A stretch of 64,000 bases of DNA, taken from assembly GCF_039537585.1 (NCBI RefSeq), contig NZ_BAABAU010000001.1:2272703-2336702 (forward strand). The letters run 5' to 3'. Source of the stretch: Frondihabitans peucedani (GTDB lineage: Bacteria > Actinomycetota > Actinomycetes > Actinomycetales > Microbacteriaceae). Of the stretch, positions 26,868-35,735 are shown piece by piece. Made by a program: the position numbers and the translations under genes. Under the pieces are notes generated by a model. The model searched no databases. It saw nothing but the letters and a program-made list of their open reading frames with translations, and had not been told where the DNA came from. Position 1 is the first letter of the stretch, and every line of letters begins with the position of its first letter.

Positions 26868-27812
26868 ATGCACATGCTCGAGTTCGTCTTCCTCTGGGGA
26901 GCGGTCGTCTTCGCGGTCGCGCTCGCGCTGACCCTCATTCCCGACCACCGAGCGTGGCTGGCGAGGAGGCTCGGTACGAGGGTCGGCCTCGGCGTCCCGG
27001 CCGATCTCGCCGCGTCGGTCGAAGCGCGCGTCGCCCTGAGGAGCCGAGCCGCCTGCGTCGGCGCCCTCCTCGCTCTGGCGGTGTCGCTGGCCGGGCTCAG
27101 CCTCGCGGGCGTCTCGATCGGATCGGCGACGCCGCGCACAGACGACGGCCTCACCGTCGTGCAGATGTACGCGGTGCTCGGCGCGGTCTCGATCGGATAC
27201 TCCTGGGGCGCCGCCTGGGCGTCGCTCCGGTCTGCGTCGGCCCGCGACGACCGCCCCCGGGTCGCGCGCCTGACCGCCCCGGGCGTCAGCGCCTTCGTCC
27301 GCCCCGGCCTCCGGATCGGCGCCTGGGCGCTCCTCGTCCTCGCCGCCTCCGCCGTCGCGATCGTCGCTCTCGGCGAACGCCCCGACCAGGTCGCCTCCCT
27401 GGCGCCGTGCGTGGCCCTGGTCGGCGTCGCGCTGGCCGGGCTGGTCGCCTCCGAGGTCCTCGGCCGCCGCGTCGTCCGCCGCGGTCGCCCGGCGGTCGAC
27501 ACCGACGAGCTCGTCTGGGACGACGCCCTCCGCTCGGAGACCCTGCGCGACCTCCTCGTCGGCCCGCTCCAGAGCCTCGCCCTCGGGGGTGCCTACGCGG
27601 TCATCCGGCCCGACCTCTCGGGCGTCTCCGCGTTCGCGCTCTTCCCGGCGCTCATCGGTGCCGCCGGCTTCGTCCTGCTCTCGTTCGTCTTCCGTGCCGA
27701 CCGGCGACGCTTCCTCGACGAGCTCTGGCCGGGTGCGCGCCGTCGCACTCCCGACGAAGAGGCGCGCAGGATCGCGGCCGCCGCCGACCCGGCAGGAGCC
27801 ACCGCCCGGTGA
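26868..27812 (+). CDS. Polytopic membrane protein of a GntR-controlled operon
   Basis: A 314-residue membrane protein with about seven hydrophobic segments, including a leading LEFVFLWGAVVFAVALALTLI and a late SGVSAFALFPALIGAAGFVLLSFVF. Charged loops separate them. AGGGGG is well spaced from this ATG. The stop overlaps the GntR GTG start. YtrA-type GntR genes usually accompany ABC exporters; here the partner is a lone membrane protein of unknown function, and I see no ATPase nearby. Confidence 0.78.
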   Translation: MHMLEFVFLWGAVVFAVALALTLIPDHRAWLARRLGTRVGLGVPADLAASVEARVALRSRAACVGALLALAVSLAGLSLAGVSIGSATPRTDDGLTVVQMYAVLGAVSIGYSWGAAWASLRSASARDDRPRVARLTAPGVSAFVRPGLRIGAWALLVLAASAVAIVALGERPDQVASLAPCVALVGVALAGLVASEVLGRRVVRRGRPAVDTDELVWDDALRSETLRDLLVGPLQSLALGGAYAVIRPDLSGVSAFALFPALIGAAGFVLLSFVFRADRRRFLDELWPGARRRTPDEEARRIAAAADPAGATAR

Positions 27813-28171
27813 TCACCCTCGACCCCCGCTCCGCCACCCCGCCGTTCGAGCAGCTCCGCGTGCAGATCACGGAGCAGGTGCGCTCCGGCGCCCTCGCTGC
27901 CGGTGTGCGACTGCCGACGGTCCGGCGCCTGGCCGAGGACCTCGGCCTGGCACCCAACACGGTCGCCCGGGCCTACCGCGAGCTCGAGGCGGACGGCCTC
28001 GTCGAGACGCGCGGCCGCAACGGGACGGTCGTCCGGCCGCAGGGCGACGCTGCCGCACAGCAGGCCCAGGAGGCGGCGCGCGCGTACGCGGACCGCGTCG
28101 CGAAGCTCGGCGTCACGCCCGCGGAGGCCCTCCGCTACGTGACCGGGGCCCTGGGCGCGAGCGGCAGCTAG
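27809..28171 (+). CDS. GntR-family regulator, YtrA subfamily
   Basis: A 120-residue repressor with a GntR winged helix (PPFEQLRVQITEQVRSGALAAGVRLPTVRRLAEDLGLAPNTVARAYRELEADGLVETRGRNGTVV). A short helical tail of about 40 residues follows, the hallmark of YtrA-type members without a ligand domain. Its GTG overlaps the upstream stop (GTGA). It probably binds the inverted repeat at 26817-26838 and represses its own operon. Confidence 0.9.
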   Translation: MITLDPRSATPPFEQLRVQITEQVRSGALAAGVRLPTVRRLAEDLGLAPNTVARAYRELEADGLVETRGRNGTVVRPQGDAAAQQAQEAARAYADRVAKLGVTPAEALRYVTGALGASGS

Positions 28172-28272
28172 CCGGCCCGCCCCGCTCCCGGCCCGCACCC
28201 CCGTCCGTCGCGGGCACCCGGTTCCGCGGGGGTGCCGCCGACGCTCGGGGGTTCGGCGCCGCGCGCGCCGCC

Positions 28273-28692
28273 TCACACGAACAGCGAGCTGATCTCCTGC
28301 ACGAGCGCGTCCATGTCGACCGTCGCCACGTCGTCGACCCGAACCACGGGGGCGAGACCCAGCGGCTCGCCGGCCCCGGCGCACCAGACCTCGACGAGCC
28401 GCGGTGATCCTGCGCTCGGAAGCGCGGCGGCGACGACGGCTGCATCCGACCCGCTCAGGGACGCATCGATCACGACGCCCGCCTCGACGAGCCCCGCGGT
28501 CCGCCAGACCGTCTCGATGGCGAGCGCGCGCACCCCGTCGCGCGGGGCGACCGGGCCGGTCTGCTGCGTCAGCGCGTCCTGCACCTTCGACGGCTGCAGG
28601 ACCGGACACCCGAGCAGGATCCCGAGAGCGGACGAGATCTCCGTCTTGCGGGGATCGGGGGTGCCGTTGACGAGGATCGCGACCTGAGCCAT
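28273..28692 (-). CDS. Degenerate P-loop-like hypothetical protein
   Basis: A 139-residue protein whose start (VAILVNGTPDPRKTEISSALGILLGCPVL) has the beta-strand/loop/helix pattern of small nucleoside kinases. The Walker A residues are changed: GTPDPRKT instead of GxxGxGKT. The remainder (GLVEAGVVIDASLSGSDAAVVAAAL and a later VEVWCAGAG) also fits a shortened kinase-like fold. It may be a non-catalytic nucleotide-fold protein. No RBS is obvious. It is flanked by unrelated genes. Confidence 0.65.
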   Translation of the reverse strand: MAQVAILVNGTPDPRKTEISSALGILLGCPVLQPSKVQDALTQQTGPVAPRDGVRALAIETVWRTAGLVEAGVVIDASLSGSDAAVVAAALPSAGSPRLVEVWCAGAGEPLGLAPVVRVDDVATVDMDALVQEISSLFV

Positions 28693-28790
28693 GCGTCCAT
28701 CCTGCCGGACGCGGAGGCAGAGCCCGGACGCGGAGGCGTCGCCCCGACGCCGAGCCTCGCCCGGACGCGGCGAAGGTCAGCCGACACTCC

Positions 28791-30056
28791 TCACGCGCTG
28801 ACGGCCGCCACCGCCCCGTCCTCGACGAACGACCGCATGCCCGCGAGCAGCCGCTCCACGTCGTCGCCGCTCGTGTACGCCGCGAGCCCGATCCGGAGCC
28901 CTGTCGTGTCGGCGTCGAGTCCCATCGACTGGAACGCCTCGAGGGCGTAGAAGTGGCCGGTGGGCGCCAGGACGTCGAGCTCGGCCAGGTTGACGGTGAG
29001 GTCGCGCATCCTGCGTCCTTCGATCGTCACGTAGAGGGTGGGAGTTCGCCGAGCTGCTCGCGAGTGGAGGGTCAGGCCCGGGATCGCGAGGAGCGCCTCC
29101 TCGAGCCGTGCTCGCAGCCCGCTCTCGTGCGCGTGGGTCGCGGCCATCGAGGCCAGGATCGCCTCGCGCCGGGAGGGAGCCGATCCGGCCTCGGCGTGCC
29201 CCGCACCGGCCGAGTCCCCGCCCACGATTCCCGCAATGAAGTCCACTGCCGCGGTCGCGCCGGCGAGCTGTTCGTACGGCAGCGTGCCGAACTCGAACCG
29301 CTCGGGCACGACGTCGGTCGACGGCAGCAGCTTGTCGGGGTGGATGCTCTCGAGGAGGGCGGGGTCGGCTGCGAGGACCCCGCAGTGCGGCCCGAAGAAC
29401 TTGTAGGGCGAGCAGACGAAGAAGTCGGCTCCGAGGGCGGCGACGTCGACCGACTCGTGCGCGGTGAAGTGCACGCCGTCGATCCAGACCAGCGCGCCGA
29501 CCTCGTGAGCGCGGTCGGCCAGCGCCCGGACGTCGGGCTCGGTGCCGATCAGGTTCGATGCAGCGGTCACGGCGACGAGCCGCGTCCGTCCGGTGATCGC
29601 GCGGGCGACCGACTCGTCGGTGATCTCGCCCGTCGACGCGTCGAACTCCAGCCACTGCACGGTCGCTCCCGCGCTCTCGGCCGCCTGCAGCCACGGCCGG
29701 ATGTTGGCGTCGTGATCGAGGCGGCTGACCACGATCTCGTCGCCGGCAGACCAGGTCTTGGCGAGGTGCCGGGCGAAGTCGTAGGTGAGCTGGGTCGCGC
29801 TCCGGCCGTGGACGATGCCCGACGGCTCCGCGCCGAGGAGGTCGGCGTAGGCCCGGCGGAACCCCTGGACCGTCGCCTCGGCGTTCCGCTCCGACGCGAC
29901 CCCGGTGCCGCGGATCGACGTCGGGCTCGTCATCGCCCGGGCGATCGCCTCGCCGACGACGAGCGGCGTCTGCGTCCCGCCCGGCCCGTCGAAGTGGGCG
30001 ATCCCCGAGGAGAGCGACGGGAAGGCGGAGCGGAGGGCGTCGACGTCGAAGGGCAT
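28791..30056 (-). CDS. Cysteine desulfurase-like PLP aminotransferase
   Basis: A 421-residue fold-type I PLP enzyme of the cysteine-desulfurase-like (VC1184/TIGR01976) group. It starts FPSLSSGIAHFDGPGGTQTPL. It has the cofactor-binding GRSATQLTYDFARHLA and the Asp/His pair in ALVWIDGVHFTAHESVDVAALGADFFVCSPYKFFGPHCG, with the PLP lysine near residue 220. This group lacks the classical catalytic cysteine loop and its substrate is uncertain. It is 4 bases after the sugar-porter gene and probably in the same transcript. Confidence 0.88.
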   Translation of the reverse strand: MPFDVDALRSAFPSLSSGIAHFDGPGGTQTPLVVGEAIARAMTSPTSIRGTGVASERNAEATVQGFRRAYADLLGAEPSGIVHGRSATQLTYDFARHLAKTWSAGDEIVVSRLDHDANIRPWLQAAESAGATVQWLEFDASTGEITDESVARAITGRTRLVAVTAASNLIGTEPDVRALADRAHEVGALVWIDGVHFTAHESVDVAALGADFFVCSPYKFFGPHCGVLAADPALLESIHPDKLLPSTDVVPERFEFGTLPYEQLAGATAAVDFIAGIVGGDSAGAGHAEAGSAPSRREAILASMAATHAHESGLRARLEEALLAIPGLTLHSRAARRTPTLYVTIEGRRMRDLTVNLAELDVLAPTGHFYALEAFQSMGLDADTTGLRIGLAAYTSGDDVERLLAGMRSFVEDGAVAAVSA

Positions 30057-30060
30057 TCCC

Positions 30061-31578
30061 CTACTTCACCAGATCGCGGATGTAGATGTTGCCCGTCGAG
30101 ACGTCCTCCTCGAGCTTCTCGAGGGTGCGGCCGCGGGTCTCGGGCACCGCGCGCCAGACGAAGAACAGGGCGAGTGCGTTCACCACGGCGAATCCGAAGA
30201 AGGTGCCGGTGATGCCGAAGGCCGCGATGACGGTCGGGAAGTACAGCCCGAGGAACGCGTTGGCGAGCCAGAGGCAGAAGACCGAGACGCCGATGCCGAA
30301 GCCGCGCATCTTGAGCGGGAAGATCTCGGACAGCGTCACCCAGGTGGCCACGTTGAGGAACGTCTGCATCGAGCCGACGAACGCCACGATGAGGAACAGC
30401 AGCACCCAGGGCCGCGCGGGGTTGCCGACGGGCAGCGCGACCGAGCCGATGCCGATGAGCAGGTGGCAGATCGTGGTCAGCGCGTAGCCGAGGAGGAACG
30501 TCCGCCGGCGCGGGAAGTGGTCCATCATCCGCAGCGCGATGATCGCACCGATGACGGCGATGATGCCCGGGGCGATGTTGACGATGAGGGCCGCGCTGGC
30601 CGAGAATCCCGCCTCGCGCAGCACGCTCTGGCCGTAGTACATGACCGCGTTGATTCCGGTCAGCTGCTGGGCGACGCCGAGGCCGATGCCGACGAGGATG
30701 ATCCTGACGAACCACTTGTTGCGGAGGATCGCGCCGATCGACAGTGTCTCGCGGCGGGACTCCTCGGTCGTCGACCGGTCGATCTCGTCGAGCTCGGCTC
30801 GGGCGCGCTCCTTCGTGCGGAGGGTGGAGAGCACGCGGAGGGCGTCGTCGTCGCGGCCCTTGCCGGCGAGCCAGCGGGGTGATTCGGGCATCCGGAGCAT
30901 CCCGATGAAGAGGGCGACCGCCGGCACGGCCTCGACGGCGAGCATGATGCGCCAGACGCCGTTGCCCTCTCCCCAGACGTTGCCGATGATCGCGTTGATG
31001 ATGAACGCGAGGAGCTGGCCGATGACGATCATCATCTCGTTGCGCCCGGCGAGCGAGCCGCGGATCTCGTACGGCGCGAGCTCGGCGAGGAAGACCGGCA
31101 CGACCGTCGAGGCGGCACCGACGGCGAGGCCCAGGATCACGCGCCCCACGACCATCACCGTGAAGTTGGGGGCGAAGACGCAGGTCAGCGCACCGACGAA
31201 GAACAGCACCGACATCAGGATGATCGACTTCCGCCGGCCCCAGGCGTCGGAGAGGCGGCCGCCCGTGATCGCGCCGACCGCTGCGCCGAACAGCAGGCCG
31301 CTGGTGACCATGCCCTCGGTGAGGTTGGTGAGCTGGAGCTCCTTGACCATCGGGCTGAGCGCCCCGTTGATCACGGAGGTGTCGTACCCGAACAGCAGGC
31401 CGCCGAAGGTCGCGATGAGGGCGACCGTGCCGAGGCGCTTGGTGTGCGGCCCCGGCGTCAGGGGAGGCAGCGACACCGCCTGCGCCTCACCGCCCGGCCG
31501 GCCCTGGTCTGAACGGCCCTGATCCGAACGGCCCTGCCCTGAACGACCCTGATCCGAACTCTTGACCGACGTCGACAT
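30061..31578 (-). CDS. MFS sugar porter family transporter
   Basis: A 505-residue, 12-helix sugar/proton symporter. Family motifs are present: GRLSDAWGRRKS after TM2, the TM6-TM7 loop MPESPRWLAGKGRDDDALRVL, QQLTGINAVMYYGQSVL in TM7, and the C-terminal VPETRGRTLEKLEED. The extreme N-terminus has four copies of a five-residue unit (S-D/G-Q-G-R), encoded by 15-bp tandem repeats near 31498-31560. TTGTTCTAACAA at 31589-31600, just upstream, is a possible repressor site. The sugar specificity cannot be told. Confidence 0.92.
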   Translation of the reverse strand: MSTSVKSSDQGRSGQGRSDQGRSDQGRPGGEAQAVSLPPLTPGPHTKRLGTVALIATFGGLLFGYDTSVINGALSPMVKELQLTNLTEGMVTSGLLFGAAVGAITGGRLSDAWGRRKSIILMSVLFFVGALTCVFAPNFTVMVVGRVILGLAVGAASTVVPVFLAELAPYEIRGSLAGRNEMMIVIGQLLAFIINAIIGNVWGEGNGVWRIMLAVEAVPAVALFIGMLRMPESPRWLAGKGRDDDALRVLSTLRTKERARAELDEIDRSTTEESRRETLSIGAILRNKWFVRIILVGIGLGVAQQLTGINAVMYYGQSVLREAGFSASAALIVNIAPGIIAVIGAIIALRMMDHFPRRRTFLLGYALTTICHLLIGIGSVALPVGNPARPWVLLFLIVAFVGSMQTFLNVATWVTLSEIFPLKMRGFGIGVSVFCLWLANAFLGLYFPTVIAAFGITGTFFGFAVVNALALFFVWRAVPETRGRTLEKLEEDVSTGNIYIRDLVK

Positions 31579-31670
31579 CGGAACCCCTTTGTTCTAACAA
31601 TATGACAACCGCGATGGTATCACGATCCACTTTCTCCGGGCAGGGGCTGGCGCGGGAGTAGTTTCAGGGG

Positions 31671-32351
31671 ATGGACCTCGCCCTGAAGAACTCCGTCGCC
31701 CTCGTCGTGGGCGGCTCCGGCTACATCGGCCGCGCTGTCACCGACCGCCTCCGGAACGAGGGGGCCGAGGTCGTCGTCGCGTCCCGCCACCCCGACGATA
31801 CCGGCGTGGAGCTCGATGCCCGCGACGCCGTGTCGGTCCGGTCGGCCGTCGCGAGGGTCCTCGCCGAGCGGGGCAGGATCGACGTGCTCGTCGTGACGGC
31901 GGCCCCGAGCGCGCAGACCCTCGATCCTGCGCGGAATTCCGACCCGGAGCAGGTGGCCGACGCGATCGACGGCAAGGCGCTGGCGTTCCTCCGGGTCGCG
32001 AACGAGGTCGTCCCGGTCATGCGCGAGGCCGGCCACGGCAGGATCGTCGTGATCAGCGGCCAGAACGCGCTGGTCACCGGCAACATCACCGGCTCGGTCC
32101 GGAACGCCGCGACGATCGTCGTCGCCAAGAACCTCGCCGACCAGCTGGCCGGCACGGGCGTGAACGTCACCGTGGTGAATCCGGGGATCGTCGCCGACGA
32201 GCCCGAGACGGAGGTCGCGGCAGGCAGCGGCGGTCAGTCGTCGCCCACGCAGATCGCCGACCTCGTCGCCTTCCTGTCGTCGCCCCTCTCGGCCGTGTCG
32301 GGCGAGTCGATCGCGGTCGGGCACCGCGTGCGGGGCGTCGTCTCGTTCTAG
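31671..32351 (+). CDS. Short-chain dehydrogenase/reductase-like protein lacking the Tyr-Lys pair
   Basis: A 226-residue Rossmann protein with the cofactor motif VALVVGGSGYIGRAVTDRLRNEGAEVVVASR and the strand VVNPGIVADEPE near the end. Where SDR enzymes carry YxxxK, this protein reads GSVRNAATIVVAKNLA, with no tyrosine and an Asn at the lysine position. It may therefore bind a nucleotide without classical reductase chemistry. TAGTTT ends 6 nt before the ATG (leaderless). It diverges from the sugar porter. Confidence 0.8.
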   Translation: MDLALKNSVALVVGGSGYIGRAVTDRLRNEGAEVVVASRHPDDTGVELDARDAVSVRSAVARVLAERGRIDVLVVTAAPSAQTLDPARNSDPEQVADAIDGKALAFLRVANEVVPVMREAGHGRIVVISGQNALVTGNITGSVRNAATIVVAKNLADQLAGTGVNVTVVNPGIVADEPETEVAAGSGGQSSPTQIADLVAFLSSPLSAVSGESIAVGHRVRGVVSF

Positions 32352-32447
32352 GCGTCCTCTCGTGCTGACCTCCGCGCCGTCGGCCCGAAGGACGCGGCCG
32401 ACGGGCGCGGCCGACGCGCCGAGCCGCGGGCGAGTAAGACGGAGGGC

Positions 32448-33122
32448 ATGAAGAAGCCGCTCGCCGTCCTGTTCGACATCGACGAGACCCTCGTCCACAC
32501 CGGGGGAGCAGGGGGCCGCAGCTGGGCGGCCGCCTTCGACGACCTCTACGGGATCCCCGCCGACATCGGGCAGCACACCTCGAGCGGCGAGACCGACCCC
32601 GAGGTGGGCCGCGAGACGTTCGTCGGCGTCATCGGCCGCGACCCCGAACCGGCGGAGCTCTCGAAGCTGTACGCCCGCTACCTCTGGCACCTGGCCGACA
32701 TCATCCACGAGTCCGAGGGGTACCGGGTCGAGCCCGGCGTCGACGCGCTCCTGAAGAGCCTCACCGACGCGGGCGTCGTCATCGGGGTCATCTCCGGCGC
32801 GATGGAGGGTGCCGCGCGGACGAAGATGGAGCCCGGCCGTCTCGGCCGGTACTTCGTCTTCGGCGGGTACGGGTCGGACTCCGCCGACCGCGACGAGGCG
32901 ACCCGGGCCGCGATCCGCAAGGCGTCCCTCCTGGTCGGTCACGACCTCGCCCCCGACGAGGTCTTCGTCGTCGGCGACACCCCGCACGACATCACCTCGG
33001 CGCACGCCGCCGGTGCCCGGGGGATCGGCGTGGCGACGGGCCACTACAGCGCCGACGACCTCGAGAAGGCGGGTGCCGACGCCGTCCTGGCCGACCTCAC
33101 CGAGGCGTTCCCGGGCCTCTGA
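32448..33122 (+). CDS. HAD-superfamily hydrolase
   Basis: A 224-residue phosphatase of the haloacid dehalogenase superfamily. Motif I is LFDIDETLVHTG with nucleophile Asp. A helical cap follows. Motif II is VIGVISGAMEG, the basic residue is around RKASLLVGHD, and motif IV is VFVVGDTPHDITSAHAAGARGIGVATG. The layout is that of phosphoglycolate/beta-phosphoglucomutase-type enzymes, but the substrate is not evident. GGAGG lies very close to the ATG. Confidence 0.9.
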   Translation: MKKPLAVLFDIDETLVHTGGAGGRSWAAAFDDLYGIPADIGQHTSSGETDPEVGRETFVGVIGRDPEPAELSKLYARYLWHLADIIHESEGYRVEPGVDALLKSLTDAGVVIGVISGAMEGAARTKMEPGRLGRYFVFGGYGSDSADRDEATRAAIRKASLLVGHDLAPDEVFVVGDTPHDITSAHAAGARGIGVATGHYSADDLEKAGADAVLADLTEAFPGL

Positions 33123-33145
33123 GCGCCGGCCCGCCGAGCGCACGG

Positions 33146-33184
33146 CGAAGCCCCCGCCCGACGGTGGTCGGAGCGGGGGCTTCG
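33146..33184. terminator. Bidirectional terminator between HAD gene and chvE
   Basis: A 12-bp perfect stem, CGAAGCCCCCGC with GCGGGGGCTTCG, and a 15-nt loop between convergent genes. Confidence 0.8.
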
Positions 33185-33200
33185 TGGTAGAGCTTCGGTG

Positions 33201-34307
33201 TTACTGACCGGCCTTGGCGAGAGCCTCGAGGGTCGGGTTGTTGGAGTACGCCTTCACAGCGTTGTCCTTGGTGACGAGGACGGGGGTCAGCTCGATGGCC
33301 GGAACCGTCTTGACACCGTTGTAGTTGTTCTTCTTGTCGAGGACCGTCTTGGGCTTGTCGCCCTTCGACAGGGTGGTGACCAGGTCGACCGCGGCCTGAG
33401 CCTCGACGTCGGTGTTCTTGTAGATGGTCGAGTACTGCGTGCCGTTCATGATGAGCGGGATCGACGCGGTCTCGGAGTCCTGACCGGTCACGACCGGGTT
33501 GGGCTTGCCGGCCGACTTGGTGGCCTGCAGGATGGCGCGGCCGAGGGTGTCGTTCGGCGAGAGCACGCCGTCGAGCTTGGTGGAGCCCGAGTAGTTGCTC
33601 TGCAGCAGGTTGCTCATGCGGGTCTGCGCGTTCTGGGCGAGCCAGCCCTGCGTGGAGACCTGCGTGAACTTGGTCTGGCCGGAGACGACCTTCAGGGTGC
33701 CGTCGTCGATCTTCGGCTGGAGGACGTCCATGGCGCCGTTGAAGAACACGGGAGCGTTGGCGTCGTCGGGCGAGCCGGCGAAGAGCTCGACGTTGTACGG
33801 GCCGTTGCCCTTGAGCTTCTTGAGTCCGTCGAGCAGGGCCTGGCCCTGGAGCTGACCGACCTTGAAGTTGTTGAAGGCGACGTAGTAGTCGACGTTCTTG
33901 GTGCCGGTGATGTTGCGGTCCCAGGCGATGACCGGGATGCCGGCGGCCTTGGCCTGCTTCACCTGCGTGCCGAGCTGCGAGCCGTCCTGGGCGGCGATGA
34001 TGATCGCCTTGTCGCCCTTGGTGACCATGCCCGAGATCTGGTTCTGCTGGTCGGGGACGGTGTTCGTGGCGGCGGCGTACTGCACGTCGGCCTTGAAACC
34101 GGCCTTCTTGAGCGAGGACTCGAACGCGGCCTTGGCGAGCACCCAGTTCTGCGAGGTCTTCGCGGGGAGCGCGACGCCGATGGTCGAGCCCTTGGGGATG
34201 CTCGTCGCGCCGGAGTCCGAGCCGCCGCGGGCGGTGCCCGAGCAGGAGGTCAGCGTGACGACGGTGAGCGCTGCGACGGCAGCGCCGACGATGAGCTGTT
34301 TCTTCAT
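33201..34307 (-). CDS. chvE: Sugar ABC transporter substrate-binding lipoprotein, ChvE-like
   Basis: A 368-residue periplasmic-binding-type lipoprotein (lipobox LTSCSG, Cys near residue 22). It has the pentose/hexose-binding fold: GSTIGVALPAKTSQNWVLAKAAFESSLKKAGF, AIIIAAQDGSQLGTQVKQAKAAGIPVIAWDRNI and the hinge strand GVLSPNDTLGRAILQA. The whole set with MmsA and MmsB resembles multiple-monosaccharide (galactose, arabinose, xylose) transporters. It is the last gene of the operon, 102 bases after the permease. AAAGAAG precedes the ATG. Confidence 0.9.
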   Translation of the reverse strand: MKKQLIVGAAVAALTVVTLTSCSGTARGGSDSGATSIPKGSTIGVALPAKTSQNWVLAKAAFESSLKKAGFKADVQYAAATNTVPDQQNQISGMVTKGDKAIIIAAQDGSQLGTQVKQAKAAGIPVIAWDRNITGTKNVDYYVAFNNFKVGQLQGQALLDGLKKLKGNGPYNVELFAGSPDDANAPVFFNGAMDVLQPKIDDGTLKVVSGQTKFTQVSTQGWLAQNAQTRMSNLLQSNYSGSTKLDGVLSPNDTLGRAILQATKSAGKPNPVVTGQDSETASIPLIMNGTQYSTIYKNTDVEAQAAVDLVTTLSKGDKPKTVLDKKNNYNGVKTVPAIELTPVLVTKDNAVKAYSNNPTLEALAKAGQ

Positions 34308-34409
34308 TGAACGGCTTCTTTCATTTCTGTGGGGAGTGGGTGCTGGTGCGCCCGGTGCTGTGGGATGCAGGAGGTGTATCCCAGGTTTCTGCTGCGAGGA
34401 CTTCGGGAG

Positions 34410-35735
34410 CTACGGCAGCAAAACTTGTGACTCGTTGTCGATCGACTGGGGCTGTGCGCCCTCGCCCTTCAGACCGCCGGAGGTCGGACCCTCGTCGTTC
34501 TTGTTCTTCCGACCGAAGCCGCGGGTGAGGTAGCCGATGATCGACGGCCGGCCCTGCGTCTTGTTGTAGACGTCGAAGGCGACGGCGATGAGGAGGACGA
34601 GACCGCGGATGATCTGGACCAGGTTGGTGTCGATGCCCTTCAGCGACAGGCCGTTGGCGAGGAACGCCAGAACCAGACCACCGATGATCGAGGCGATGAC
34701 GGTTCCGACACCACCCGCGACCGCGGCACCACCGACGAAGACGGCGGCGATCGCGTCGAGCTCCCAGCCGGTGCCGTCGGCGGGGCCGGACGACCCGGAG
34801 TAGCCGACGAAGACCATACCGGCGACGGCTGCCAGGACGCTCATGTTGAGCATGACCAGGAAGTTGACGCGCTTCGAGTTGACACCCGACAGGACGGCGG
34901 CGTTCGAGTTGCCGCCGACGGCGTAGAGGTGGCGGCCGAAGGTCGTCGTGTTGGTGACGAAGCCGTAGATGATGACCAGGACGCCGAGGATGATCGCGAC
35001 GATCGGCACCGAGGTGTTCGGGCGGCCCGAGGCGAAGAGGTAGGTGGCGTACGCCGCGACTCCGCCGAGGACGACGATGCGGACGATGCTGGTCCAGAGC
35101 GGAGCCGGCTGCGCGCCCATCTTGACGCGGTTGTTGCGGGCACGGAACTCGAACACGACGATCGCGATGATCGTGACGATGCCGAGGATCAGGGTGCCGT
35201 TCGAGAAGCCGGTGTTCGGTCCGAAGTCGGGGATGTAGCCGCCGCCGATGTTCTGGAAGCTCTGCGGCACCGGCACGGCGGTCGAGTTGCCGATGATCTG
35301 GTTCGCACCGCGGAAGATCAGCTGGCCCGCGAGGGTCACGATGAACGCGGGGACCCGCACGTAGGCGACCCAGAAGCCCTGCCAGGCGCCGACGAGCACG
35401 CCGACGACGAGGCCGAGGATGATCGCGGCGAACCACGACCAGTGCCACACGGCCATGGCCTGCGCCACGATGATGCCGACGAACGCGGCGACCGAGCCCA
35501 CCGAGAGGTCGATGTGGCCGGCGACGATCACCATCACCATGCCGATCGCGAGGATCAGGATGTAGGAGTACTGCTGGAACACGTTGATGACGTTGCCCGG
35601 GTCGAGCGTGATCCCGCCGGTCCAGATCTGGAATCCGACGATGATGACGATCAGCGCGATGATCATGCCGTACTGGCTGATCCCACCGCCCTTGTTGCCG
35701 AGGATGCTGCCGAGGTTCTTCTTGAAGTTCGTCAT
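34410..35735 (-). CDS. mmsB: Multiple-monosaccharide ABC transporter permease, MmsB/GguB-like
   Basis: A 441-residue permease of the RbsC/XylH class with about ten to twelve hydrophobic segments. Conserved segments include [82 protein letters not shown] and [33 protein letters not shown]. It overlaps the ATPase stop by 4 bases (ATGA). The long length and extra periplasmic loop fit GguB/MmsB better than RbsC. The C-terminus has a charged, Gly-rich tail. Confidence 0.91.
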   Translation of the reverse strand: MTNFKKNLGSILGNKGGGISQYGMIIALIVIIVGFQIWTGGITLDPGNVINVFQQYSYILILAIGMVMVIVAGHIDLSVGSVAAFVGIIVAQAMAVWHWSWFAAIILGLVVGVLVGAWQGFWVAYVRVPAFIVTLAGQLIFRGANQIIGNSTAVPVPQSFQNIGGGYIPDFGPNTGFSNGTLILGIVTIIAIVVFEFRARNNRVKMGAQPAPLWTSIVRIVVLGGVAAYATYLFASGRPNTSVPIVAIILGVLVIIYGFVTNTTTFGRHLYAVGGNSNAAVLSGVNSKRVNFLVMLNMSVLAAVAGMVFVGYSGSSGPADGTGWELDAIAAVFVGGAAVAGGVGTVIASIIGGLVLAFLANGLSLKGIDTNLVQIIRGLVLLIAVAFDVYNKTQGRPSIIGYLTRGFGRKNKNDEGPTSGGLKGEGAQPQSIDNESQVLLP

